64,000 nt of DNA from Ktedonobacter racemifer DSM 44963. Lineage in GTDB: Bacteria; Chloroflexota; Ktedonobacteria; Ktedonobacterales; Ktedonobacteraceae. The stretch covers positions 1,550,001 to 1,614,000 of the forward strand of contig NZ_ADVG01000001.1 of NCBI RefSeq assembly GCF_000178855.1, given 5' to 3'. Position 1 is the stretch's first letter. Each line of letters opens with the position of its first letter. Made by a program: the position numbers and the translations under genes. Positions 44,113 to 52,794 of this stretch are shown here, piece by piece. A model generated the notes under the pieces. The model did not search any database and was not told the DNA's origin. It saw nothing but the letters and a program-made list of their open reading frames with translations.

Positions 44113-44832
44113 ATGGAACAAACAGAAGGCCTCCCTTACGAGCTCTCGCCGGAGGTGGTAGCGCGCGCCTCCTGGTTGCGCGGGCAGCTTCTCTCCTGGT
44201 TCCGAAGCTGCGGGCGCACCTTTCCATGGCGCGATCCCGGCAGGGAGCCCTATGAAATCACTGTCGCGGAGGTCCTATTGCAGAGAACGACCGCCGCGGG
44301 GGTCGCGCGAGCCTATCGCGGGTTCATCAAGCGCTACCCCTCGTGGGCATCCCTTGCGCTGACCCCCCTGGAAGACCTCGAGCGCGCACTGAGGCCACTG
44401 GGACTCTGGCGGCAAAAGGCACTGGTGTTACAGCACCTCGCACAGTCGATCGAGGAGCATGGGGGTACCATCCCCTGCTCTCGTACGGAAATAGAGCGCC
44501 TGCGAGGTATTGGTCCCTACACAGCAAGCGCGGTACTGGCCATCGTATACGGACAAACCGAACCCCTCCTCGATGTAAACATGGTACGGCTCCTGAATCG
44601 CTTCTTTGGGCCGACCGAAAGGGCTGGGGAAGGCCGTAACCGCTCGCTCCACCGGCTCGCGCTTCTTCTGGTTAGTGGCGAGCAGTGCCTACAGGTCAAC
44701 TGGTCAGTGCTCGATTTCGGGGCACTCGTCTGTAAAGCCAGACGACCTCACTGCCAGGAATGCCAGTTGAAGGTGGAATGCTGGTATGTTCGCTCTCAAA
44801 TTACTCCCATCTCAGATGCTCCTTCAGGCTGA
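44113..44832 (+). CDS. HhH-GPD base-excision glycosylase, MIG/MutY-type with 4Fe-4S cluster
   Basis: A 239-residue DNA glycosylase (start MEQTEGLPYELS). Key parts are TFPWRDPGREPYEITVAEVL, then LLQRTTAAGVARAYRGF, the helix-hairpin-helix LRGIGPYTASAVLAIVYG, and the catalytic Asp in LLDVNMVRLLNRFFG. Four cysteines of an iron-sulfur cluster follow (VCKARRPHCQECQLKVECWY; spacing 6-2-5). The LLQRTTA motif and the compact size resemble the MIG family of thymine-DNA mismatch glycosylases (archaeal Mig type) more than long MutY with its C-terminal MutT-like domain. It would remove T from T:G or A from A:G mismatches, for example after 5-methylcytosine deamination. It converges on radC with a 32-base overlap. 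Confidence 0.85.
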   Translation: MEQTEGLPYELSPEVVARASWLRGQLLSWFRSCGRTFPWRDPGREPYEITVAEVLLQRTTAAGVARAYRGFIKRYPSWASLALTPLEDLERALRPLGLWRQKALVLQHLAQSIEEHGGTIPCSRTEIERLRGIGPYTASAVLAIVYGQTEPLLDVNMVRLLNRFFGPTERAGEGRNRSLHRLALLLVSGEQCLQVNWSVLDFGALVCKARRPHCQECQLKVECWYVRSQITPISDAPSG

Positions 44833-45535
44833 CGAAGCGCAAGTTGCCGATAATAATGTGGTCGACCAGTTCGATATTGAGAATGCGGCCCGCCACAACG
44901 AGCTGTTTCGTGCTTTCGATGTCCTCTGGACTAGGGGTGGGATCCCCGCTGGGGTGATTGTGGCAGAGGATGATACCGGGGCAATTACGGATAACCGCGG
45001 GGCGGAAGATCTCCGCAGCGCGCATAACGGAGCTATTGACCGTTCCGTGGTACCGGCTAATGTTCTCGACGACCTGGTTCTTCGTGTCTAAGAGCAGGAT
45101 GCGAAGTTGCTCGTAATCCAAATACGCCATCTCAAGCATAACCAGGTTCGCAGCATCCGTCGAGGACCTGATGCGGTAGCGCTCGTCGGGCTGCAGCATA
45201 CTCAGCCTCCTTCCAATCTCGAGCGCGGCCTTCACCTGCGATGCTTTGGCCTCTCCGAGCCCATACTCGTGGCAGAGTTCACTAAAATCGGCACGCATGA
45301 GCCCGCTGAGCCCTCCGTATTTGGCGAGGAGCCGGTTGGCCAGATCGAGTACGCTTCCCTTTGTGCTGCCAGTGCGCAGGATGATCGCGAGCAGTTCTAT
45401 AGTGGAGAGCGCCTGTGGGCCGTAGCGGCGCAGTCGCTCTCGTGGCCGCTCATGGCTTGGAAGCTCGCGTACAGTCACGTGGTATGCCGATTTGGTATCA
45501 GGAGATGCCGGGAGACCTTTTTCAGAGTAATCCAT
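44801..45535 (-). CDS. radC: RadC-family JAB/MPN-domain protein
   Basis: A complete RadC of 244 residues: N-terminal helix-hairpin-helix-like region (ERLRRYGPQALSTIELLAII), then the JAMM metal-binding motif with the glutamate in NQVVENISRYHGTVNSS and HxHPxGD in IILCHNHPSGDPTPSPEDIE, ending IIIGNLRFVSLKEHLRW. RadC proteins are linked to DNA repair or mobile-element biology; their biochemical role is not settled. It overlaps tail-to-tail by 32 bases with the glycosylase gene. An AGGAGG RBS lies upstream of 45535. Confidence 0.93.
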   Translation of the reverse strand: MDYSEKGLPASPDTKSAYHVTVRELPSHERPRERLRRYGPQALSTIELLAIILRTGSTKGSVLDLANRLLAKYGGLSGLMRADFSELCHEYGLGEAKASQVKAALEIGRRLSMLQPDERYRIRSSTDAANLVMLEMAYLDYEQLRILLLDTKNQVVENISRYHGTVNSSVMRAAEIFRPAVIRNCPGIILCHNHPSGDPTPSPEDIESTKQLVVAGRILNIELVDHIIIGNLRFVSLKEHLRWE

Positions 45536-45786
45536 GGCTTATCATCCTCCTTTCCTGGGGAACATCCCCCAACACCCTATTCTCAAGAGGCAGGGGCGAA
45601 AGTGGAAGCGCCGGATCGGCGGGGCCTCTCCTTCTTGCGGAAATGGGGAAATATGGTTTCCCATCATAACGCGGGATTCCCAGTCGCTGCCCCGTATCTG
45701 CCCATGGGGCAGCGGCTGGGATCTCGGCGTTGCACAGCACTGGGCCCCTATGGGGCATCCTCTCCGCGCCGGAAAGAGCGCACCTT

Positions 45787-46014
45787 TTACGGTATTTGAC
45801 GTTCCGCCGCCTCGAGGACACAGCGTATCGCGTTCTCCTCACCGACAAGTTGAGACAGACGCGCGCAATACGCCCCTATATTCTCCATCCGAGCCGTGAT
45901 GAATTGGTGTTTCGCGGCTCCACTGCATAGACCTGATAGCCCCCCCTTGGCGGCACTGTACTCGTCCTCGATCTGGCGCAGAAGCTGCGCCAGATCGCTT
46001 TGACTCTCCTGCAT
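45787..46014 (-). CDS. 75-residue hypothetical protein
   Basis: Starts MQESQSDLAQLLRQIEDEYS behind AAAGGA. It is a helical protein with SGAAKHQFITARMENIGAYC and ARLSQLVGEENAIRCVLEAA. A crumb of a paralogue with few substitutions lies at 13945-14090, which shows the family is repeated in the genome. I have seen similar short proteins in Chloroflexota without function. Confidence 0.7.
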   Translation of the reverse strand: MQESQSDLAQLLRQIEDEYSAAKGGLSGLCSGAAKHQFITARMENIGAYCARLSQLVGEENAIRCVLEAAERQIP

Positions 46015-47222
46015 TGTTCACCAGTCCTTTCGAAGAGGAACAAAACACATTGATCATAGGTTCCCTCCGTGTGGAGACCCGCACGCCTTCAGGCTGCGGG
46101 AGGAAACACGGGCGGACGGCGCTAGCCTCCGCTCGTCTCTGTTGGTAGCTTCCCTTACGGGAGGGCCTTTTTAGGAGAAAGACCTCAAAACTCTTGCTCG
46201 ATTTCGAGCACGCACGGTCTATGCCGTGGTAATATTCCCCTTCGAGATTGCGATACAGGCATAGGCCCGAAGCCGTCTGCTTGGGCGCGGCAGGTAGTGG
46301 TCCAGACTAGGGGGCATCTGGACGTACTTTTGCTCTCTCTCTAGCACATGAGCCTGGGATCGAACTATTTCTTAGCCCGGTATCGCTGCTCCACAAGCGG
46401 CTCAACACAAGGCTGAGCGGATTGTGGCCTCTAGTCAAACACTTACGTTGCGGTAGCCCTCCCCGCAAGCCCGCCCCGTTTTAGGGGGCGGGTTGTTGAC
46501 AGAGGAGTTGATCGGGAACCCCACTTGGCCCCTGCGATCGCTTCTCACAGCGATAGTAACCAATTAGCCTCTCCTCTCCGGCGACCGTACTCACCATATC
46601 CACACAGGACGTCACGAATTCCTCCCGAACCGTGCCGCACTCCCGGAAAATGCAGGACTTCCCCATCTGCAGCAACCGAAGCGCATCCCTACACCTGCTG
46701 CGGTAGACTCCGCCAGGCGATACGGAGGGAAACCGAAGCCGGACCCCGGCGCAGAAAAGCAAGCCCACGCGATTGCCAGAAAGATCCCCGAGGGGCAAAT
46801 AGCACGGGTACTTGCCGCACGCAACAATTCATCCTTCCTCGTAGTGGCAGTTCAGGCAAAACCGAAAAGTTGCCAAGGGCTTAGGAATGCCCCAGTGCAG
46901 CGAAGGGCAACTACGGAGCAGGGACAGCACCTATTGAGCGCTTCCCCCGATCTCACCGCGTTGGCAGCGGGCACCGCGCTCCGGTTTGCGCGGTTCACCT
47001 TTCCCGCTTAGGGTGGGAAGGCCAAGCTTGTCTACCCGGATCTTTCGGCTTTCCCATGAAGGTTCGTGAGCTTCTCGTGAACTTTTGTGGACCTAAGGTG
47101 AGCGTGGCTTGCTACCATTGCAAGGGAGGACGAGGCGGAGACAGGCACTCCGTTCCCTCGCTTCCAGAGACAGCGCCGATACTGATCGTGCAGTCACCAA
47201 CACCAAAAGGAAGGGGAAATGC
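46015..47222. other. 1.2 kb GC-rich block without confident genes
   Basis: Minus-strand frames exist (e.g. 46481-46798, with VGLLFCAGVRLRFPSVSPGG) but lack an RBS and recognisable domains. A hairpin CCCGCCCC/GGGGCGGG at 46470-46492, followed by TTGTTGAC, resembles the ends of IS200/IS605-type elements. The segment 46250-46310 shares the 12-mer CCCAAGCAGACG (minus strand) with the end of the tnpB at 0.75 kb. It may contain the end of a decayed tnpB element. Confidence 0.45.
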
Positions 47223-47723
47223 GTGGCGCGCTTCACGGAAGACACCTTGCAGAGAATTCTCATCAATCCGTTCTACGCCATCACGGCTGCGGTGCAGCCG
47301 ACAGAGCAGCACGTGGAACTCGCGGAGGAGGCTGATTGGGTACAGGAGAACGCTTCTCATATGAGAGAGATAGGAGCCGAGCAGTGGCTCAGACAGCTGC
47401 TGGATGTGTTGGAGGGAAAGCCCTGCGCGCAAAGCCAACTCATTAGCCCATCCAGGGCCATCAACATAGACCCTCTGTTCGCCTCAGCACATCCACCTCT
47501 CGTTCAGCAGCAGATGTGGATCGACGTCAACGCCAAGCAAATTCGCAGCATGGGAATAGAGGGATGGCTCGAGCAATTGCTAGAGGTGCTCGGCGGCGAC
47601 ATCGTAACGGCCGAAGAGATTGGTTCCGCGCCGCCGAGGGACGCGTTTGGTTCCCCTCCGCCCCACAAGGCCCAGTCGCGGCGGAGGGGAAAAAGGAAAC
47701 GGAACAAGCGGCGCCACAAGTAA
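47223..47723 (+). CDS. 166-residue hypothetical protein with internal repeat
   Basis: I start it at a GTG (47223, RBS AAGGGG-like), because the conserved-looking N-terminus FTEDTLQRILINPFYAIT begins there. The protein contains two similar helical segments: VQENASHMREIGAEQWLRQL, LDVLEG, and later MWIDVNAKQIRSMGIEGWLE, QLLEVLGG. They are about 70 residues apart and probably represent a duplicated domain. It ends in a strongly basic tail (RRRGKRKRNKRRHK) that could bind nucleic acid. It is first in a plus-strand row leading to the Suv3-like helicase. Family unknown. Confidence 0.65.
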   Translation: MARFTEDTLQRILINPFYAITAAVQPTEQHVELAEEADWVQENASHMREIGAEQWLRQLLDVLEGKPCAQSQLISPSRAINIDPLFASAHPPLVQQQMWIDVNAKQIRSMGIEGWLEQLLEVLGGDIVTAEEIGSAPPRDAFGSPPPHKAQSRRRGKRKRNKRRHK

Positions 47724-47870
47724 GACTTCAACCCCGCTGTCTCGCCGCGCCGTTGGCGTTTTCAGAGCGTCAACCGCCACCCCACGGGAGTTCGGAACAA
47801 CGGAGGCATCGTTCGGATCGCTTACAGGGCTCAGGTGTTACAACCGCCGATAATAGCAAGGGGGATCATT

Positions 47871-48224
47871 ATGTCAGCAAATTATGCATCGACGGATACC
47901 TTGAATCGACGACGAAGTATTCAGAATTCTATCGAACACTACGATGATCGCGGCGTCGCCGAGTTGGTCGCGCTGCATCTCTTTGGGCAGCCGTTGCCGC
48001 CTCAGTGGCACACCGTCGACCAGGTGCTCAACGCCATGGCCGTACGCCCCATGGCTGTGCAGCTCGCCTTCACCCAAGCGTACCGCGCACAGCTGGGCGC
48101 ATTGAACAAGTCTAACGTGATCGAAGTTCACAAAGTGCTTTTTGGACTCACCGCCAGGCGCACTGGCATCGCGGCGCTCAAAGCGCTCAATGTCCTCGAT
48201 GACCAGTGGTATGTGAGGTTATAA
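47871..48224 (+). CDS. 117-residue hypothetical protein
   Basis: Starts MSANYASTDTLNRRRSIQNS behind AAGGGGG. Helical, neutral, no membrane segment; contains GVAELVALHLFGQPLPPQWH and LFGLTARRTGIAALKALNVL. No family recognised. Its place 120 bases before the helicase gene and after another small gene suggests a three-gene transcript. Confidence 0.65.
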   Translation: MSANYASTDTLNRRRSIQNSIEHYDDRGVAELVALHLFGQPLPPQWHTVDQVLNAMAVRPMAVQLAFTQAYRAQLGALNKSNVIEVHKVLFGLTARRTGIAALKALNVLDDQWYVRL

Positions 48225-48342
48225 GTCAGTCATGTACCCCGCATCGAATGTGGGGGCTTGCGAGGGGCGTTCGCGCCGTTCGCAAGCCCGAAACATGAGC
48301 AGACTCATCCAGGAATGGCTCGTATATCTGTGGAGGAAGTAG

Positions 48343-51228
48343 ATGGCGAAAAAGCCTTTTAGTGTCGATTTGCTTGCAGAGCTGGTGAAACGTGTCCCTG
48401 AGGGATACCTCGAATGGTGGCAGATTCGCGAACAGTTTGATGTAGAAAAGATGAATGGCTCCTGGAAATCGATAAGCAAAGAAGCCTCTCAGAGGGGAGT
48501 AGGGTGCAAGGGATTAACTTTTTTTGATGCCTCCCGTGTGGCATGGAGGGATGTCTGTCAGAAGCAAAAATGGGCTCGCCCACAAATTCCAGCAATAACA
48601 AGTGGTGGGACAGTGGCTGGTCCAACCATTCAAGAACTGGCGCAGATGCGAAAGCATCGCATTGGCAAATTAACCTGTCCCGATGAGATTCAGGCTATCC
48701 TGCGACTCGACCGGAGCGATGAGGGCTTTCTTTGGCTTGAAAGCTTTGGAGATATTCCAAATTACCACAGCGTCCTGATGAGGCTCCAGGAGCAGGATAT
48801 ACTCGCCCTTTCTGAAAAATTTGTCTTTGACCCTCTACGTGTCACAATCAACGCAAAACTTACCGCTTTTTTGACCAGGCGCAGCCAGGAAGAGCAAGAC
48901 GTATCAGAAGCCATAGCGACCCTCACATCCCATGCCACAGGCATCTTTAACGAAGACCAATGGAACAGCCTGTTCAACGACCGACAGCGGCACTGGCTGA
49001 ATCATCAAAAGCAGGTCGGCAAGATCTCCCTGACCACCCCCTTTCCTCCTCGCGAGCATTGGTGGATGAGGCGCAGCGATATTGATGAGAAAACAGCCCT
49101 CCAGTACGCAAAATCCCAGATGAAAACGCTCGTCCAGGCGAGGGAGGAGCAGTGGAAGAAGTTGCTTGACCTGTGCGGAGAGGTCATACGTCCGGGGGCG
49201 AAAGGGGGCAAAACCAATCGCATGCAGGTTGTTAGTCGCAGTTATCGCACGCAGCCTGCGGCCAGGAGGATCGGTCTCCCTGAGAAAGCCTTTCTCGCAG
49301 CTATAGAGCAGGAGATTGCCCCGGCATTTAGAGACCCGGATGGCCGGCTCCGTATACCAGCCTCAACCGTTGACGCCATTGCCACCCACGAAGAACTTTA
49401 CGAGAAGATAGCGGATTTTATCACTCTCAAAACTCGCGACCTGGCAGTCGCTTGTGGAGTCCATCGGAGTAGCATGTACCGCCGCCTGCAAAAACTCGGC
49501 ACCTCAACAACGAGAGCCACCTGGGGAGAAGTCAGAGGGCGCTGGGAGCTGCCAGCTACGTACGTACTTTACCAGAAAGTGCTCGATGGCAATTGGCGGG
49601 CTATTCAACAGGCAAGGAAAGCCGCGGAAGAGGAGCGGCAGCAACTTCTCCTGGCCCAGAAAGCTCGCGAAGAGGCAGAAAAGAGCGCGCTTCGTGAGCA
49701 GCTCATTGCGACCTTCCCGGACTGGAGACATGAGCAGAGAGCGAATCAGCGAATCAAAGTTCTGCTGGGCGAGGCGAATAGCGGAAAGACCCGGGCCGCG
49801 CTTGAACGATTAATTGCTGCCGGCAGCGGCTGGTACTTGGCACCGTTGCGCCTGTTAGCCTATGAAATATATGACGCCCTCAATCGCAGAGGGATTGCTT
49901 GCAATCTCCTCACAGGGGAAGAGGAGATTGTTGTAAGAGGAGCACAGATCACTGCCGCCACGATTGAAATGTTTGATGCCCGTTCTGGAGGAGGGTGCGT
50001 GGTTATCGATGAGGCCCATATGTTGGGAGACCCGGATCGAGGTTGGGCCTGGACACGTGCTCTGATGGAGGCGCGTGCGGAAGAAATGCTCGTGCTTGGG
50101 CCGCTTGCTGCTCGACCTCTTGTGGAACGACTTCTTTACGCTGTTGGGCAACCGTTTACTTTTGAGCAATCTTCCCGCCTCGTCCCACTCAGGATGGCAA
50201 CCACCCCCTACAAGTTGCGAGATCTTCCGGCAAGAACCGTTGTGGTCGCCTTTTCTCGAGGCATGGTCCTGGCATTAAAGGCCGATCTGGAACAGATGGG
50301 GCGAAAAGTCTCCATCGTTTATGGCGCATTGCCGCCAGAGGTCCGCCGTCGGCAAGCGGATCGTTTTGCCTGCGGTGAGACGGAGATTTGCGTGGCTACC
50401 GATGCGATTGGCATGGGTTTAAACCTTCCCGCAGATGCCGTCTGTTTCTATGAAACGAAAAAGTATGATGGCAAGAGGGTGCGTCCACTCACCGCGATGG
50501 AGGTTCACCAGATTGGGGGGAGGGCAGGACGTTTTGGCCTGGCTGAGCAAGGGATTATCACGGCGCTCAATAAGGTAGATCTTGATTTTCTCCGCCAGCA
50601 ATTTGAGCAGACACCTTCCCCAATTAGACAGGCATATGTAGCTCCATCGGTTTCGGACCTGGCCTTGCTTCCAGGGCGACTTGCTGCTCGCCTGCGCCAG
50701 TGGTGTGAGTTGGAATCTATCCCGGCAAGTATGCGATCCTTCATCAAGACTGCCGATCTTGGGGATCGCATTGAGCTGGCTTCTATGCTACAACCAGAGG
50801 AAGAAGCAGACCTGGGCTTGGGCGCAGCCGTCAAATTGACTCATGCACCAGCACGACCGGAGTCGCGCTTCTACTGGCGATGGTGTGCCAGGGCGCTTGT
50901 CAAAGGGGACCGCCTTCCTTCCCCTCCAGACCCGCCCAAAGATCTCGCCAGTTCTGATGATCTGGTACGAGCTGAGCAGGTAATAGCCTGTGCCGACCTG
51001 TATCTGTGGCTAGCGCGCACTCCTGAGTTTCGACCATTTGGCCCCTGCTATGGAGAGGTCCGCAGAGCTCGCTATGTTCTCGCAGAGCGTATTGATCAGG
51101 CTCTCCCCTCTCGGCTGGATACTCGCAAGAGGTGCGCCTCTTGTGGACGTGTCCTTCCCCTTCGCCATCACTATCGGCTCTGTGAAAACTGCTACCTAGA
51201 TCGCGGCTATGACGTTTATGGGCTTTAG
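48343..51228 (+). CDS. Suv3-like DExH-box RNA/DNA helicase, large
   Basis: A 961-residue protein. Residues 1-430 are a long N-terminal region without known domain, ending in a coiled-coil-like Arg/Glu/Gln stretch (ARKAAEEERQQLLLAQKARE). The helicase core follows: Walker A KVLLGEANSGKTRAALERL, motif II GGGCVVIDEAHMLGDPDRGW with AWTRAL, motif IV-V region ICVATDAIGMGLNLPADAVC and motif VI EVHQIGGRAGRFGLAEQG. The GDPDRGWAWTRA and GRAGRFG signatures are those of mitochondrial/bacterial Suv3 (degradosome) helicases. The C-terminus has a zinc ribbon (KRCASCGRVLP ... RLCENCYLDRGY). DEAH instead of Suv3's usual DExQ is a deviation. It might unwind structured RNA. Two small genes precede it. Confidence 0.88.
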   Translation: MAKKPFSVDLLAELVKRVPEGYLEWWQIREQFDVEKMNGSWKSISKEASQRGVGCKGLTFFDASRVAWRDVCQKQKWARPQIPAITSGGTVAGPTIQELAQMRKHRIGKLTCPDEIQAILRLDRSDEGFLWLESFGDIPNYHSVLMRLQEQDILALSEKFVFDPLRVTINAKLTAFLTRRSQEEQDVSEAIATLTSHATGIFNEDQWNSLFNDRQRHWLNHQKQVGKISLTTPFPPREHWWMRRSDIDEKTALQYAKSQMKTLVQAREEQWKKLLDLCGEVIRPGAKGGKTNRMQVVSRSYRTQPAARRIGLPEKAFLAAIEQEIAPAFRDPDGRLRIPASTVDAIATHEELYEKIADFITLKTRDLAVACGVHRSSMYRRLQKLGTSTTRATWGEVRGRWELPATYVLYQKVLDGNWRAIQQARKAAEEERQQLLLAQKAREEAEKSALREQLIATFPDWRHEQRANQRIKVLLGEANSGKTRAALERLIAAGSGWYLAPLRLLAYEIYDALNRRGIACNLLTGEEEIVVRGAQITAATIEMFDARSGGGCVVIDEAHMLGDPDRGWAWTRALMEARAEEMLVLGPLAARPLVERLLYAVGQPFTFEQSSRLVPLRMATTPYKLRDLPARTVVVAFSRGMVLALKADLEQMGRKVSIVYGALPPEVRRRQADRFACGETEICVATDAIGMGLNLPADAVCFYETKKYDGKRVRPLTAMEVHQIGGRAGRFGLAEQGIITALNKVDLDFLRQQFEQTPSPIRQAYVAPSVSDLALLPGRLAARLRQWCELESIPASMRSFIKTADLGDRIELASMLQPEEEADLGLGAAVKLTHAPARPESRFYWRWCARALVKGDRLPSPPDPPKDLASSDDLVRAEQVIACADLYLWLARTPEFRPFGPCYGEVRRARYVLAERIDQALPSRLDTRKRCASCGRVLPLRHHYRLCENCYLDRGYDVYGL

Positions 51229-51292
51229 CCCGCCGCAAGCCGCAGGGATTTATCCCTCGCGGTCAGGCGTCCCTGGTTTTACCCCTTGCTTG

Positions 51293-51321
51293 TTGCAACG
51301 TTGCTAAATTAGTGCTATACC
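51293..51321 (+). promoter_or_regulatory. promoter with palindrome, almost leaderless
   Basis: TTGCAA (51293-51298), 17 bases, TATACC (51316-51321, preceded by TGC as in extended -10). The palindrome GCAACGTTGC (51295-51304) overlaps the -35. Only six bases separate the -10 from the ATG of the RHH gene, so the mRNA would be leaderless or nearly so. Autoregulation by the RHH protein is a reasonable guess. Confidence 0.55.
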
Positions 51322-51327
51322 GGCAAC

Positions 51328-51525
51328 ATGAAAGAGGAAATTATAGCAACCAATACCCGCTATCCAAAGCAACTCCATGATGCTTTGGTCCGATTAGCGG
51401 GAAAGCACAAGCGTTCATTTAATGCCGAAGTCATGTGGGCCTTAGAGCAATACGTTGAGAGAGAGGAGGGGAAGCGACATGTATCAGATCAAACGGGTCA
51501 AGATCGGCAAGACGAAACAACTTGA
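51328..51525 (+). CDS. Arc-type ribbon-helix-helix protein
   Basis: 65 residues. The segment ATNTRYPKQLHDALVRLAGK and HKRSFNAEVMWALEQYVERE is a ribbon-helix-helix fold of the Arc/CopG type, which binds DNA as a dimer through an N-terminal beta strand. A polar tail follows. Its end overlaps the start of tnpB by 47 bases, so the two are co-expressed. It probably represses its own promoter (palindrome at the -35) and thereby tnpB. Confidence 0.8.
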   Translation: MKEEIIATNTRYPKQLHDALVRLAGKHKRSFNAEVMWALEQYVEREEGKRHVSDQTGQDRQDETT

Positions 51526-52684
51526 AGAACTGGCCCATGCTTGCGGCGAAGTCTATACCGCTACCCTTGTCTCTTTCTGGCGTACGGTCAGAAAAAAGGG
51601 TATCTGGCTCAAGCCCAAGCATCTGATGCGATGGCACAGTTCCAACACACTCCATGCTCATACGGCTGATGCCTGCGTGCAATCGTTCTTTGCTTCGCTC
51701 AAAAGTTGGAGGGAACGGCGCAAAACGGACCCGACTGCCAAGCCACCACGGCGGCGTAAGTGGTACTTTCGCATTGAGTACAAACGCTCTGCTATGGGGA
51801 TGAAAGATGGCAAGCTTCTCCTCTCCAATGGCAAGGGCAATGAGCCTCTTGTTCTCGATTGGCCTTGGACGATGCCACAAACACTGGTGATACGCTGGAC
51901 TGGCACCGAGTACGAAGCCATTGCAACCTATGAACCCTGCTTCTTGCCAGTCCCAGAGAACGGAGACAAGATCGCTGGTATCGACTTAGGTGAAATTCAT
52001 ATGGCTGTCAGTCACGATGGGGAACACACCTATATCCTCAATGGACGGTTACTCAGGTCGAAGCGGCAATATCGGAACAAATTGCTAGCAAGGTTGCAAA
52101 AGAAGATTGACGCGAAAAAGAAAGGCTCGCGTCGTCGCAAAAGGCTTGTCCGATCAAAGCAAAAACAACTGAAGAAATTGGCAAATCAGATCAAAACTAT
52201 TGAGCATCAGAGCACGTCAAGATTGATCTCCACACTTCAGAAAGACGGTGTGCAGACCTTGGCAATAGGTGATGTGCGAGCTATTCGACAAGACCTCGAT
52301 GTTGGCTCCAAGAACAATCAAAAATTGCACCAATGGTCCTTTGGCTCTCTTCGACACAAACTCACCTACAAGGCTGAAAGAGTCGGTATGGTGGTAGAGA
52401 TACACGAAGAGTCTTATACCAGCAAGACGTGTCCTGTCTGTGGGAAACGGCGCAAAAGCCCGGTTCAAGGACGCAATTTCTGTTGTACGAACAAAGCATG
52501 TGGGTGGAAAGGGCATCGTGATTTTGTAGGAGCCTGCAACATTCGGTACAAGTATCGTGGGGAAATGGGTATCCCTCACGTAGTTGGGGCTGATATGGCT
52601 GCCCCCATCGGTCTGAGGTTCATGCCTCATATCGGTGTAGCTCGCAAGGAGGAAATGTACTTGCGAGAAGCCGCTGGTCTTTAG
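51479..52684 (+). CDS. tnpB: TnpB RNA-guided nuclease, full length
   Basis: 401 residues from MYQIKRVKIGKTKQLE. N-terminal helical part (HAHTADACVQSFFASLKSWR), RuvC-I aspartate in KIAGIDLGEIHMAVSHDGEH, a Lys/Arg-rich bridge (RRRKRLVRSKQKQLKKLANQ), zinc finger TSKTCPVCGKRR ... CCTNKACGWKG, and the final aspartate in HRDFVGACNIRY. The middle motif reads TLAIGDVRAIRQDLDVG, without the usual Glu-Asp-Leu; clades with rearranged RuvC residues are known, so this alone does not prove inactivity. It would cut DNA guided by an RNA from the element's 3' end. Coupled with an RHH gene. Confidence 0.9.
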   Translation: MYQIKRVKIGKTKQLEELAHACGEVYTATLVSFWRTVRKKGIWLKPKHLMRWHSSNTLHAHTADACVQSFFASLKSWRERRKTDPTAKPPRRRKWYFRIEYKRSAMGMKDGKLLLSNGKGNEPLVLDWPWTMPQTLVIRWTGTEYEAIATYEPCFLPVPENGDKIAGIDLGEIHMAVSHDGEHTYILNGRLLRSKRQYRNKLLARLQKKIDAKKKGSRRRKRLVRSKQKQLKKLANQIKTIEHQSTSRLISTLQKDGVQTLAIGDVRAIRQDLDVGSKNNQKLHQWSFGSLRHKLTYKAERVGMVVEIHEESYTSKTCPVCGKRRKSPVQGRNFCCTNKACGWKGHRDFVGACNIRYKYRGEMGIPHVVGADMAAPIGLRFMPHIGVARKEEMYLREAAGL

Positions 52685-52794
52685 ATCATGCGGAGAAGTC
52701 ACGATATAACCTGGCGTTGTCCTATCAGACAGTTGAGATCAATGAGAAAGTAGAGCGACTACGTTTTTCTGCTTTCATATGTACTGTGTCTTTT

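Larger units (their letters stand above)
51224..52700 (+). mobile_element. IS200/IS605-type element with RHH and TnpB genes
   Basis: The left end GGGCTTTAGCCCGCCGCAAG (51220s) matches the left end of the other tnpB element at 31.83 kb; it touches the stop of the helicase gene. The right side ends after TCTTTAGATCATGCGGAGAA near 52700. It carries an RHH gene and an apparently intact tnpB but no tnpA, so it depends on another element for movement. Ends are approximate. Confidence 0.7.

Noticed and set aside
45522..45848. Frames antisense to and beside the region upstream of radC
   Set aside because: They overlap the radC start or the 75-residue gene, have no RBS and no conserved features.
46481..46798. 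105-codon minus-strand frame as a gene
   Set aside because: No RBS, no recognisable domain, unusual Cys/Arg content; GC-rich DNA gives long frames by chance.
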